Shown: piece after piece, positions 32,950 through 43,799 of the stretch | Layout of the letters: every line of letters starts with the position of its first letter | Position numbering within the stretch: the stretch's first letter is position 1 | DNA from: Protopterus annectens | Taxonomy: Eukaryota; Chordata; Ceratodontiformes; Protopteridae | Assembly: GCF_019279795.1 (NCBI RefSeq) | Contig: NC_056729.1 | Coordinates: forward strand, 1,864,188,107-1,864,252,106 | Reading direction: 5' to 3' | Length of the DNA stretch: 64,000 bases | Notes under the pieces: model-generated | Database searches by the model: none | Told to the model about the DNA's origin: nothing | Seen by the model: only the letters and a program-made list of their open reading frames with translations | Translations under genes and position numbers: made by a program

Positions 32950-33848
32950 GTGATCAAACATCTACTGTTACAGTACATTTACCTACACAGCTGTGCTACT
33001 TCCATCATATTGATCAATGCTCCAATAGCCTTAGCCATAATGGTAGATTACCCTAGCTTAATACATTTGAGAGGGGATGGAGAAGAGCACATGAGCCCCT
33101 GGAGAATGGTTCTGGCAGAGCCTGATCTAGACCTAGGGAATGGAAGTACAGTTGCCCAAGTTCCATTTCCCTGTAACAGTAGATCTTCACAGACCACAAT
33201 GGCTTTACCCTGCTACCCTCCTCTGGTGGTCTATCAAAGCCTACAGCTCCTCCTGCACCTCTGAGTGAGTGTAAAGGACCAATCACCTAGCAGCACCAAG
33301 ACTACCCTTCAAACCCACAGACAGGACACATTCAGTTTTCTAGGGCCCAATAAGAAAAGCAGATGGCAGCACAAGCTTTGCAAGCACATACTGTTCCAAA
33401 ACAAAAAACACATACACACAAAACAAAAGGCTGCTGAACAAAACTCAGCATCAACTCCAACAAAACATATACATCTAACAAAAGGGGAATGGTGGGAGGT
33501 ACTGCTAGTAAGGCAGTGTGTTCTATGAATATCTACTCTTACAGGTAAGAGAAACATGCAACTATACAATGTTCAATAAACACTACTTCACTGGCATACA
33601 GTCCTAAAGCTTATCACACCTGAGAGGATGAAGGATAAGGGTCCAAGAGCCCCCAGACGGCAGTCCTTTTAAAGCCTGCTCTGGATCTAGAGAAAGCATA
33701 CAGCTTTTAGTGCTTCTTAAAGGTACAAACAGAAGACTAAGTTGCTGCCTCTAGAACACTACTAAAGTCCAATAAAGTCAACAAAGAGGAAAAGGCCCTG
33801 GTGGAATGTGCCTTTACCTTGCCTAGATTTGCCTTACTAGAGGGAAAA
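32950..33848 (-). mobile_element. DIRS-4, 3' end with terminal repeat and recombinase tail
   Basis: Outer sequence CATCTACTGTTACAG (32958) and CCTTAGCCATAATGGTAGATTACC (33029-33052) follow the DIRS terminal-repeat pattern. CTGTAACAGTAGAT (33172-33185) is complementary to the outer sequence and fits an internal complementary region. The recombinase C-terminus lies at 33600-33848, where DIRS-5 begins. The rest is missing. Confidence 0.55.
33600..33848 (-). pseudogene. DIRS-4 tyrosine recombinase C-terminus, catalytic Tyr lost
   Basis: The minus strand gives KAHSTRAFSS (the HxxR signature), then VLEAAT and CTFKKH-stop-KLYAFSRSRAGF. Alignment with HTFISHYKVD of DIRS-5 puts the catalytic tyrosine at a TAA (33707-33709). 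A tryptophan codon before it is also a stop. Inactive. Confidence 0.65.
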
Positions 33849-34040
33849 TAGAAGTTATGTACTTACCATAACGTTCCATGTGGAGTGTTCATCTCGCCTT
33901 TGTTCTTACACATGGGTTCGGAGCCGATCCTCGGCTCCGTGCCGGCCTCTTGCAAGCTCTGCATCGATAAAAAGCTCGAGACAATCTAATACCCACAATC
34001 CCCCTCTGCCTTTACCTCAGATCTAGTTTGCAAGCAAACC
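33849..34040 (-). repeat. DIRS-5 3' terminal inverted repeat
   Basis: GTTCTTACACATGGGTTCGG through CTTTACCTCAGATCTAGTTTGC is the inverse of 39728-39870. It includes a perfect hairpin, GGAGCCGA-TCC-TCGGCTCC (33920-33938). The outermost ~40 bases (33849-33888) are unique to this end and are matched by the internal complementary region. Confidence 0.9.
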
Positions 34041-34203
34041 AATCTACATAACAGTACATTCATGCCATACATCTATACATACATAACAGACACATATAAG
34101 TATATGTGTATACCAACTATGTACAGAGAATAAAGACAGTAGTAAAAATGCTTCTGGCCAGGCATCAAAGAACGTTCCTCCTAAGGGTGGGAGGGTGGGA
34201 CTG

Positions 34204-34310
34204 TAAGAACAAAGGCGAGATGAACACTCCACATGGAACGTTATGGTAAGTACATAACTTCTATATGTGATAGTGTTCAATCTCGCTTGTTCTTACACAT
34301 GGGTAGCGCC
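34204..34310 (-). repeat. DIRS-5 internal complementary region
   Basis: 34206-34262 is the near-perfect reverse complement of 33849-33905 (GGCGAGATGAACACTCCACA, ACGTTATGGTAAGTACATAA). The adjoining 34267-34302 (TGATAGTGTTCAATCTCGC...ACACATGGG) is the reverse complement of 39853-39885. One segment therefore bridges the two element ends, the geometry by which DIRS-1 is thought to circularise its DNA. Confidence 0.88.
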
Positions 34311-34317
34311 CTAGCTC

Positions 34318-35377
34318 CTAAATCCTGAGGAACTCACGGAGGACGTTCTTGAGCACAGTGGAACCAAAGGTTGCTCTGTCCCTAGAAACCTTATCTACTT
34401 TATAATGAGAAATAAATGTATGTGGCTTAGACCAGGTAGCAGCCGACAAATAGCATCCAGAGGTAGGCGAGCTGCATGAGCCAAAGACGTAGATATTGAT
34501 CTTGTGGAATGTCCCTTGGGTTTGTTTAGAAGGGGTTGATTTGCAGAATCGTATACATAGATTATACAATCAGATAACCACTTTGAAAGAGTTCTTTTGG
34601 TAACTGCAAGTCCTTTCCTGCTATCAGCAAAAGCCACAAAGAGTTGATCTGTTTTCCTGTGATCTTTTGTTCTATCCAAATAAAACCTTAGCTGTCTGTG
34701 AACATCCAATTTGTGCAACATATACTCCATTTTGTTGGAGTGGTTTTGAAGAAAGTGGGTAATTCAATGGACTGATTAATGTTGTTAATAGAACACACTT
34801 TAGGGAGGAAGGATGAATTGGTACGAAGAGAAACTCTGTCAGAGTGAAAGATTAGATAAGGGTGCTTGATGGAGAGAGCCTGAAGTTCAGACACTGCCTA
34901 GCAGAAGTAATGGCTACCAGAAAGAGAGTTTTCCAGGACAAAAATTTTAATGGGCAAGAAGAGGCAGGTTCAAAGGGGGCAACATTAATTTAGATAGTAA
35001 CAAGTTTAGACTCCAAGGTGACGTAGAGATCTGACCGAGGTCTAATATGAAAAACTCCTTTAAGAAGGCTTTACAAAGTCTGTGAGCCATGATAGGAGCT
35101 CCACACTCTTCCACATGGAAATTGAAATGGCAGCCAATTGAACTCTTAGAATAGCAGGAGAAGCACCCTGATGAAATAAGTCTGTCAAGAACTCTAAAAT
35201 CTTATTCAAAGGAGCTGTAAAGGGATCAACGTGGTGTGTATTCGCCCAGAATACAAACCGCTTCCATTTGCTAGTATATGTTTTAGTAGTGGAAGCCTTA
35301 TGCGAAGCCACTAATATATTCTGAACTGCTGGTGACAAGAGATCAGACCTGGCTAAGTTGGGAATTGGAGCAGCCAA
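34318..35377 (-). pseudogene. DIRS-5 tyrosine recombinase
   Basis: The recombinase integrates the circular DNA. Frame 35377-35060 gives the N-terminal core-binding part: AVQNILVASHKASTTKTYTS, KWKRFVFWANTHHVDPF and QLAAISISMW. 34894-34688 has SELQALSIKHPYLIFHSDRV. 34730-34395 has LDVHRQLRFYLDRTKDHRKT and GHSTRSIS (HxxR). After a one-base frameshift near 34450 comes AATWSKPHTFISHYKVDKV with the likely catalytic Tyr at 34402-34404, ending at 34318. All conserved blocks are present in order; at least three frame changes break them. Confidence 0.88.
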
Positions 35378-35616
35378 GCTGCTAGATGGAGTGACAGGAG
35401 CGGGATGGGGAACCCCTGACGCAGTGAGTCAACAGATCCGGCTCTGGGTCCAGACTCCAGGGTCTCCCAATGCAGTGAGTTTTCAGGGAGGGAAACCAAA
35501 TTTGACGAGGCCAGAATGGAGCAATGAGAATTATCGTCCTGTGAAGGTTCCTGGCTTTCTGGAGAAATTTCGGTATCAGAGGAAATGGAGGAAATGCACA
35601 GGAGTCCCGGGGCCAA

Positions 35617-36960
35617 TCAGAAACCAGTGGCCCCTGGGGACTTCCCTGGAGGGGTAATAGGGCAAAGTAGCTCCTGCATTTGGCTCATTGGAGACGCAAA
35701 CAGGTCGCAGGAAGGTTGGCCCCATGTGCGAAAAATCCTTTTCGCCACTGACTGTTTCAGAGACCACTCGTGTGGTAGCAGAATTGCTCTGCTCAGCTTG
35801 TCGGCTATGACGCTGGATGACCCCGGATGTGCGTTGCTATTAGAAAGTGACCCGTGGACTCTGCCCACTGCCAAATTCTCATGGCCTCTCTGCATAGTTG
35901 ATAGGACCTGGTTCCCCTTGTTTGTTTATGTACCAGACTACCGACATGTTGTCCGTCTGAACTGCAATAGTCCCTAGAGGAAGAAGGGGAGCAAAGTGTT
36001 GCAACGCTAGAAACACTGCCCTCAACTCTAGTACATTGATGTGCAGATTGTACTCCAAATTGGTCCATTCGCCTTGGACTGTCTGTCCCTGAAAGATGCC
36101 CCCCCACCCTATCAGGAAGCGCCCGTGGTCACCGTAACTGTAGGCGTGGGTAGCACAAACGGCCTCCTGGGAAAGGTTGCACGCTTGGAGCCACCAGTTT
36201 AGGTCTGTTTTGCAAGTCTTTGTTATGAGAATCTCGTGTGTTAGAGGTAGCTGTTGAAATGACCATTGAGCAAACAGTAGCCACTGTAGAACTCTCATGT
36301 GCAGCCTTCCCAGGGGAATTGCAATAAGGGAGGCTGACATGAGCCCCAACACCTTCAGAACTAGTTTTGCAGGAGATTTCCTTGACAAGAGCAGAAGACG
36401 ATGTGAGTCTGCAGCGATACTATCCTTTCTGTGGGAAGCCTCAGAATTAATTGCCGTGTGTTTAACCCTGCTCCTATGAACAAGATATTCTGTGATGGCT
36501 GAAGTAAGGATTTTCAAATTCACGGAGATCCCTAGGTGAACACACAGTTGAAGAACATAGTCTCTGGCCTGCAGTAGTTGACGCTGGTGGTGGCTGAAAG
36601 GAGCCAGTCATCCAGATACGGAAACACCTGGAATCCCTGACGCCTCAAGTGAGACGCTACCACTGCCATGCATTTGGTGAAGACCCTGGGGCTGAGGTCA
36701 GACCAAAGGGCAGGGCTCGAAATTGAAAGTGACTGGCTCCCAGCCGAAGCGCAAATGATCTCTGGATGCCCTGGCCATTTTGATGTGGTAGTATGCATCC
36801 TCTAGATCTATTGAGCACATCCACTCCCTTCTGTAGAAATGGAAGGATCGACTGAAGCGTGACTATTCGAACTTTTCTTTCTTGACGAAAGTATTGAGGT
36901 AACTCAGGTCTAGAATGGGCCTCCAGTCCCTGTTTTCTTTGGAACTAAAAGAACCTTGAG
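35617..36960 (-). pseudogene. DIRS-5 reverse transcriptase and RNase H
   Basis: RT: WMCSIDLEDAYYHIKMARAS (about 36820-36770), SPRVFTKCMAVVA and FPYLDDWLLSATTS (36700-36580). RNase H: frame 36523-35879 with LMSASLIAIPLGRLHMRVLQ, LIGWGG, LHINVLELRAVFLAL and TDNMSVVWYINKQG, giving the Glu and Asp catalytic blocks. The region past it (35895-35617) has SSVIADKLSR and WGQPSCDLFAS, matching WGSPDIDLFAS of DIRS-3. Frame changes occur near 36530, 36560 and 35880. Confidence 0.87.
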
Positions 36961-37254
36961 TAAGTCCCGAATCCTTGCTGGTCCGCTGGGACTGGCTGGA
37001 TGACTCTTTGTCTAACAACTTTGAAATTTCTAAAGCTGCTGGCTCTCGCAGATGGGCGGTACATCTGGGAGTCTTTTCTTTGGAATGGGATAAGATAGAA
37101 AGGGTATGGTGTAACCTCTGGTAACCACGCTTTTACCCAATTGTCTGTACCTATATCTTGCCCGGCCTGGGGGTAAAGGCTAAGCGACCCCGACTGCCTC
37201 CAGAGCAGGACAGTCGGGCCTCCTCTCAGGAGTGCTGGAAAGGTTTACCAGGGT

Positions 37255-39395
37255 GTGTCTCACTGTCACCTTGATGTTGCGGCCCCCCTCTGCCGCCAGG
37301 CCGGCGTCCTCCACCTCTGCCCCTCCTCTGCCTCTAGAGGGGCATCACCCTGTGTGCCCGGAAAGACCCTTGATTTTGTTTCCGAAACCACATTTTCCCA
37401 CCGCTGCCCTTTGGGGTACGGGCTGGTTGGGGTGGAAAAACGGACGCCGACAGCAGACAGAGTCTTTCCCTCTTGTTCACACCGGATAAGGGTCTCCTTT
37501 ACCTTGGGGCCAAAAAAAATGGCACCATCAAATGGGGCGTTTGTAAAGGAAGACTTGAAGGCTTCCGAAAGGAGCATAGGCGCATCCAGGATTGTCTACG
37601 AAGAGCAATCGCTGAAGCTGCTGCCCTACTCGAACCTTCGGCGCGAGGAAATCAGCCTCATGGACGAGTTAACAATCGATGTTAGGTATTAAGTTGCGCT
37701 GTCACTTTCTCTGAGACAGCTGCATCTGTAGAACCCTGGAGGGTATCTCCCAACTCTTTGACTAGATCCCTCTGCAGACGTGTAAAATTGGTCAAATAGT
37801 TCAGGGACCGCATGGAAAAAGCCGCTGAACTAAAAATGCGCTTCCCATATCTATCCATCGTCCTAGAATCTTTATTAGGCGGATGGACAGACGAAGAAGA
37901 CTCCGACATCTCCTTTTCGTGGCTGCAGCCACCACCATAGCGCTACTGGAACTCCTTTAGTAAGGTAGGACTTATCCTGAGGTGCTGTGATGTACTTGTT
38001 GGTTTCCTAGGAACAGGTTCCACTGTGTCAGGAGCCTCCCACGCCTTCGAGCAATAAGTTCCATTAGTTCGTCAAGGGCGGAGTGACCCAGGAGGAGGAA
38101 GGGCGAGCACCAAATGCCTTCAGCAGAACTGACTCATCCTCAGAAGGGGGGAGGGACTGCCAGTCACCTCTCTGCTTCAGGATCTCCAAATGTCTGAAAA
38201 GAGACATCTTCTGAAGGTGACTTAGGGGACCCTTCTGACTCATCTAAGTCAGTATCAGATGTTATGGATTCTTGTGGAGAATCCAAGTGTCTCCTCTTAC
38301 ACAGTCTCTTCCTAGGGACTTCCTCGTGGGGAGCATCCGAAGAAGCCTCGGAGGAAGAGGGGGCACCTCCAGGGGTGGCTGAGACACTGGTGCCCGACGC
38401 TTGGATGTGGCCGTGGGTGCAGATGAAGACAAAGGCCCTTTATGGGGAGGAGAAACTGCTTCACTGATGTGGTTGTCTGGGTAGACAACACCTTCCTCAT
38501 CAGGTCGAACGCCCCGGTCCCGTGATCAAGAATCTCCCGGTTCAAGAAATGGGAAGAATCCCGACACGGGCACCGAAGGCATCGACCCGAGGACGGAGCC
38601 AATCGATCCGTGCGAGGCCCGAGGGGAGAGTCGGAACCGACACGCCGGTTCGACTCCCGGCCCCGGAACCAAGAACAGACCGCCGGCTCCGAGACTCCGG
38701 TACCGGGTCCGACGGAGTCGAGGTGAGAGGAACAGACCGAGAAAAGGACGGTTCTGGACCCGAGGGCTCCACAATCAGCAGATCAGCTCTTCCGGCTCCG
38801 AAGACTGAATCGGTCTCGGAGGAGGAAATGGATGGAGATACAGGAAGGCCTTCAAGTTTCGACACCAGCTGGGTGGAAACCAAATAAGTTTAGAGAGGGC
38901 GAATGCTCCAGCAGCTTCTGCACCACACGATCCACATCGACATCCGAAAGTTTAGAGGAGGAACGGTCAAGGAACCAAGACGGAGCCGACCTCAATATGG
39001 CGAAGGAGGGAGTTCCATCACCGGTTCCAAGACTCGAGGCTCAGGAACCGACACCAGTTGAACACTCGCCCCAAGTCTGTGGAACCGTGATCTAACCTTT
39101 GAAGAAGAGCTCGGAGCCGATGACTTGGGCTCCGATGTCTTCGATTCCTTAGAGGACTTCGATGCCTGGTCAGAAGCATCCAAAGCCTCTTGGAAAGCTG
39201 GTTTCAACAGACCCCTGTCCATTAGTTTCCTGCGCCTATCTGTCATGACCCTCCCACTGAAAGAGTGACAAATGGAGCAATCCTCTTGTAAGTGGAGAGG
39301 GCCAAGGCAGTAGACACAGGAACTATGGTTGTCAGTGACCTACATTTTTGGCCACACTGACAACGCTTGAAACCAGACTTTGCCTTCTCAGACAT
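37255..39395 (-). pseudogene. DIRS-5 gag-like protein
   Basis: Start at ATG 39395 (MSEKAKSGFKRC). The Cys/His module continues, after a frameshift, as SSCVYCLGPLHLQEDCSICH, then SFSGRVMTDRRRKLMDRG (39246 on). A long S/P/E-rich middle part (39200-38000) has no recognised fold. Conserved later parts are SSSVHPPNKDSRTMDRYGKR, IFSSAAFSMRSLNYL (37909-37682) and KSSFTNAPFDGAIFFGPKV (37577-37266), all shared with DIRS-6. A capsid-like role is inferred from position only. Confidence 0.7.
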
Positions 39396-39724
39396 TGTAG
39401 GTAATAAACAAGTCTAGAAACAAAACACAGTCAAATCCGAAAAATAGTCACAATCAGGTAAATGTCACAATCAGGTAAATGTCAAATCCGTTAGTCACAA
39501 TCAGGTAAATTTGACTCAATATAGCAGTATATGGTAAGGTGTAGGCCCCGTACAAAAATACCGATAAAGGGTTAACGGTACCAAAGAACTACGGAACCAG
39601 AACACAATCACACCAGGTAATACTAACAATATTAAGTTAAATAAAATTCTCAGTAAAATACAACAAAAAGTTATATCTTAGCTTAGAAAACCCTCGAGCT
39701 AGCTCCCAACGATGCGAATGCAGC

Positions 39725-39887
39725 AGCGGCAAACTAGATCTGAGGTAAAGGCAGAGGGGGATTGTGGGTATTAGATTGTCTCGAGCTTCTTCTCGATGCA
39801 GAGCTTGCAAGAGGCCGGCACGGAGCCGAGGATCGGCTCCGAACCCATGTGTAAGAACAAACGGCGAGATTGAACACTATCACATCT
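39725..39887 (-). repeat. DIRS-5 5' terminal inverted repeat
   Basis: GCAAACTAGATCTGAGGTAAAGG to CCCATGTGTAAGAAC is the inverse of the 3' repeat and has the same hairpin (39822-39840). The outer end GGCGAGATTGAACACTATCAC differs from the other end's and is matched by the second half of the internal complementary region. Confidence 0.88.
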
Positions 39888-39959
39888 ATCTGTACAATTT
39901 TTTGTTTAGAGACAGGTTGACTTTTTTGTCCCAGGAAAGTAAATAAAAAGCTCTACAGG

Positions 39960-40272
39960 TTTTTTTTTCCATCTTGGTAGTACCGACTCTGCAAAATCCA
40001 TGCCTATCACAAAACAGATCATGCTGACTAATGCATCTGAAAAAGTATTTACAGACTAACTTTTCAAACACCTAAGTGAGAGGACAGAGGTTTGTAATAG
40101 GTCTGTAGTATTTACATGTTTTAGGCTGACCAGTACTTTGCAGTGTGGCAATGATTTGCATTTGAAGCAGGATTGCCAGATTTCTATTTGGACAGGTAGG
40201 GACAAAAAAAAAATGGTTCTTCACGCTAAGTGAAGACCAAGACATCCACAAGTCAGATTTCACTAGGGTCAC
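39960..40272 (-). pseudogene. LINE reverse transcriptase fragment
   Basis: Minus-strand frames give CKYYRPITNLCPLT and then FEKLVCKYFFRCISQHDLFC with HGFCRVGTT. This follows the YRPIS...E+.....QHGFR order of LINE RT domains. The clade cannot be told from about 100 residues. Short and frameshifted. Confidence 0.5.
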
Positions 40273-40344
40273 CTGATCTAGGATCTAAACTTAGTCAGCG
40301 ACTCAAACAAAACATGCTGTAGAGATAGATGTGTGTCTCAGATA

Positions 40345-40500
40345 TTGTTCCTTCTTTGGAACAGGCTTCCTATTCATGTTAAGCAGTGCCCTTCCCATGC
40401 CCTCTTCAAATGCAGTTTGGATCAACAGATGGAGAATTACAAATTCACACCTGGGGTAGCACCTATGTCTTTTACAGACATGGACAATCAGTACAATACT
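40345..40500 (+). pseudogene. CR1 ORF2 C-terminus fragment (CR1-5)
   Basis: Plus-strand frame LWNRLPIHVKQCPSHALFKC, then MENYKFTPGVAPMS, matching the CR1 C-terminal LWNRLPIHVKRSTSLALFKR and KFTPAIIPVALLDR. The RT and the 3' tail are missing. Confidence 0.75.
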
Positions 40501-40531
40501 CAAGGTATAGGCACAAACTCATACCATCTTC

Positions 40532-41490
40532 TTGCCCCTAGGGACCATTGAAGAAAACTATAGGGAAAGGAATCCAGATATGGAAAACTTTACAATACAA
40601 AAAATAAGAAGACTAAGAGGAAAAGTAGAAAAAGAGATTAGTAATGGAGAAGTCAAAGAAATAGAAATTGAGGTTATGAAACAGCTTCAAAGAGAAGGCT
40701 TCAGGGTAGTAAATCAAATACACAAAGCACCACAACAGGATAGACCAATGGATATCCAAATTAAGGAGAAATCAGAGGCACAGGAAGCAATTGGTCAGGT
40801 GCCATATCAAGATATTTTGGAGCCTTTCACAGGAAACCAGTATAAATGTTCATTTGAAGCTAGACAGCAAGGAAAGAACAGGAAACTGTGGAAACTCTGA
40901 TGCAGTCAATGTTGAGGAGTGATAGGCCAGTGAGTTCCCATATGACAAAACAACAGATGACACAAGATGAAATTGAAGAGAATGTGCCACATTAAGATGC
41001 TGTAGAAATTTCTATAAAATGCCCTCAGGAAACGGGAAACAAGGGATGTGCCCTCAGTATGGAAGAAAAGGAGTTAAGAGAAGAGTTGCTTGATTTAATA
41101 GATAAAGACAGATATATCAAGATCAATGAGAGAAATAGACTGCAGAAGGTTAATAAAACCCCAAAAGTCAGAAGCTTGATAAAACAAATGAACATAGTAA
41201 TTAGGACTGTCCATAGAGACCCATGCGATATAACAGAAGCAAGCAGAATATATTACTGTGCTGCTAAATTAGTAACTGATAAAGTTCTACCACAGGAACA
41301 CAGGGTAGCAAGGGAAAAGAGGGGGCAAAAGTGAATACCATCATGGAAATATTGAATAGAGAAAACTATAAAGCAGCTAAGACAAGAAGTGTCATTGTTA
41401 GAAGATTATAGAAGAGGGAACAGATCAACAAAATGCTAAGAAAGGTAGATGTGATAAAAGCAATGCGCAGTATAAGAACAGACTAGGATC
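40532..41490 (+). pseudogene. R4/R2-like LINE, N-terminal region
   Basis: Two charged ORFs, 40532-40900 and 41059-41334, with LREELLDLIDKDRYIKINER, KVRSLIKQMNIVI and ASRIYYCAAKLVTDKV, and frame breaks between them. This lysine/glutamate-rich pre-RT segment is usual for the family; no zinc finger is seen. A stop near 40900 and others near 41335-41490 break it. Confidence 0.5.
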
Positions 41491-43010
41491 TATTATCCAC
41501 TATTGGAGCTAACAAACTAAAAATTACAAAACAGGCAGAAAGACTTAGAAGATACGAAGATAAATATAAGGGAAAAGCACAAAATAAGCAATTTATTGAT
41601 GACCCAAAAAAGTTTTATAGAGAATTGGGAAATAAGGTAAAAGGAATTGAAAGGCCGCCAAAAAAAGAGGAAGTAGATACATTTTGGAGAAGTATCTATG
41701 AAGATCCTGTGGAACATAACAAATATGCTAAATGGATAGAAGAAGTAAAAGAAAGAATAAGAAGTTTAAAGGTACAGGATATGAAATGGGATGAAATAAC
41801 AGCCAGAGAGATTGAAACAAACTTGAGAAAATCCTCTAAATGGCAAACCCCAGGCCCAGATGCAGTACATAACATTTGGCTTAAAGTATTGACTTCTATG
41901 CATGAGGATTTAGCCATGAGTAAGAACTATTTATATGCACACCTCAAACACACACCGCACTGGTTAACAACAGGAAAAACAATGCTCTTACTTAAGAGTG
42001 AACCTGCAAGCTACCCTAAAAATTATAGACCAATAACTTGTCTTCCAACGACGTATAAACTATACACGTGAATTGACGCTGACAGAATTTATAGTCATTT
42101 AGAAGAAAACTCAATTATGGCAGTAGAACAAAGAGGCAATAAAAAAAAGTCATATAGAACAAAGGATCATTTGTTGTTAAACAGTTATAGTAGAGAACTG
42201 TAAGAAGGGGAAGAATCTAAGTATGGCATGGTTTAACTACAAAAAAGCATTTGATAGTATCCCACATTCATGGATAAATGAGTGCTTAAAAATGTTTGAG
42301 ATACACCCTACACTGATTCATTACAGTAACCATGAAACAGTGGCAGACCACTTTGCAATTACGCCATGATAAAGGACAGATTATTATACCAGGGATAAAA
42401 ATTCAAAGGGGAATATTCCAGGGTGACTCTCTGTCACCATTGCTATTCTGTCTTGCCATTAATCCATTAAGCTGTTTACTTAACAGTTCAGGCCATGGCT
42501 ACAATTTGGCTCCTAGAAGACAACAAAGTCTAATGACTTCTCTTCTCTTTGTCGATGATTTAAAACTGTATAGCTCATCGGATGAGGAACTGAAAGCACA
42601 GCTTCAGGTTGTCAAAACTTTTTCAGATGATACTGGAATGTCATTTGGTCTCTAAAAATGTGCAAAAGCAACTTTCAAGAAAGGAAAACTGTAGCACCAG
42701 GAAAACATCAGTTTGGGACAAAAATGTGATAGAAAAGAACTTGAGCAGGAGGGACTGTATAAATACTTGGGAATTGATGAAGGATTAGCAATAAAACATG
42801 AACAAATGCGAATAAAACTCAGTAAGCAGTACTTTAGAAAACTTAAATTAATCCTGAAAACAGGACTGACATTTAGGAACAAGATCCAAGCTATAAATCA
42901 ATTTGCTCTTCCTGTCCTAATTTGTAGTTTTGGAGTGAATGACTGGTCCAAAAAGTGCTGGGTAGACTGGATATTAAAACAAGAAGGGTGCTTCATGCTT
43001 ACCAAATGAT
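41491..43010 (+). pseudogene. R4/R2-like LINE reverse transcriptase
   Basis: Blocks in order: KKFYRELGNKVKGIERPPKK (41610-41660), FWRSIYEDPVEHNKYAKWIE, WQTPGPDAVHNIWLKVL, a YPKNYRPITCLPTTYKLYT stretch (42010-42069), then after stops KAFDSIPHSWINECLK (42245-42290), IQRGIFQGDSLSPLLFCLAI (42400-42460), the palm motif LLFVDDLKLYSS (42545-42580) and YKYLGIDEG (42755-42780). VDD replaces the usual ADD or MDD. At least four stops or frameshifts. Confidence 0.72.
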
Positions 43011-43043
43011 TTATAAGGAGGGATGGACTCTGAAATTGATATA

Positions 43044-43543
43044 NNNNNNNNNNNNNNNNNNNNNNNNNNNNNNNNNNNNNNNNNNNNNNNNNNNNNNNNN
43101 NNNNNNNNNNNNNNNNNNNNNNNNNNNNNNNNNNNNNNNNNNNNNNNNNNNNNNNNNNNNNNNNNNNNNNNNNNNNNNNNNNNNNNNNNNNNNNNNNNNN
43201 NNNNNNNNNNNNNNNNNNNNNNNNNNNNNNNNNNNNNNNNNNNNNNNNNNNNNNNNNNNNNNNNNNNNNNNNNNNNNNNNNNNNNNNNNNNNNNNNNNNN
43301 NNNNNNNNNNNNNNNNNNNNNNNNNNNNNNNNNNNNNNNNNNNNNNNNNNNNNNNNNNNNNNNNNNNNNNNNNNNNNNNNNNNNNNNNNNNNNNNNNNNN
43401 NNNNNNNNNNNNNNNNNNNNNNNNNNNNNNNNNNNNNNNNNNNNNNNNNNNNNNNNNNNNNNNNNNNNNNNNNNNNNNNNNNNNNNNNNNNNNNNNNNNN
43501 NNNNNNNNNNNNNNNNNNNNNNNNNNNNNNNNNNNNNNNNNNN
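43044..43543. other. Assembly gap, 500 N
   Basis: Exactly 500 N, the same size as the first gap, so the true distance is unknown. It interrupts the R4/R2-like LINE on the left and a 68-bp satellite on the right. Confidence 0.99.
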
Positions 43544-43799
43544 CCCGAGGTTAGTGCACAGGTTAAGTTTGATTCCTTCCGCCATCATTTAATATATACA
43601 TGCATTATATACTGCGGGTTAGTGCACAGGTTAAGTTTGATTCCTTCCGCCATCATTTAATATATACATGCATTATATACTGCGGGTTAGTGCACAGGTT
43701 AAGTTTGATTCCTTCCGCCATCATTTAATATATACATGCATTATATACTGCGGGTTAGTGCACAGGTTAAGTTTGATTCCTTCCGCCATCATTTAATAT
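43544..43799. repeat. 68-bp tandem repeat at gap edge
   Basis: GTTAGTGCACAGGTTAAGTT recurs at 43550, 43618, 43686 and 43754, an exact 68-bp period, with the complete copies essentially identical. The last copy is partial. The array probably continues into the gap and may be the reason for it. Confidence 0.95.

Larger units (their letters stand above)
33849..39887 (-). mobile_element. DIRS-5, structurally near-complete DIRS element
   Basis: A tyrosine-recombinase retrotransposon on the minus strand: terminal inverted repeats at both ends, gag-like ORF, RT/RNase H, recombinase, and an internal complementary region beside the 3' repeat. The ends are set by the internal complementary region: its two halves match, inverted, ATAGAAGTTATGTACTTACC at the left end and GAACACTATCACAT at the right end. 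Coding parts are frameshifted, but no foreign insertion is seen. Confidence 0.9.
40532..43043 (+). mobile_element. R4/R2-like LINE, truncated by the gap
   Basis: Plus-strand non-LTR element whose RT resembles the lineages with a restriction-like endonuclease (R2, R4/Dong, NeSL). Recognised blocks run in order from 40532 to the gap at 43044. The C-terminal endonuclease that would prove the assignment lies in or beyond the gap and is not visible after it. Confidence 0.65.

Noticed and set aside
37255..37692. 145-codon plus-strand ORF inside DIRS-5
   Set aside because: It is antisense to the gag blocks at 37577-37266, which are conserved with DIRS-6.
38522..38887. Arginine-rich 121-codon plus ORF
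   Set aside because: It arises from G/C-rich gag middle sequence read antisense; no conserved motif.
43023..43592. ORFs across the second N run
   Set aside because: They consist mostly of unknown residues.
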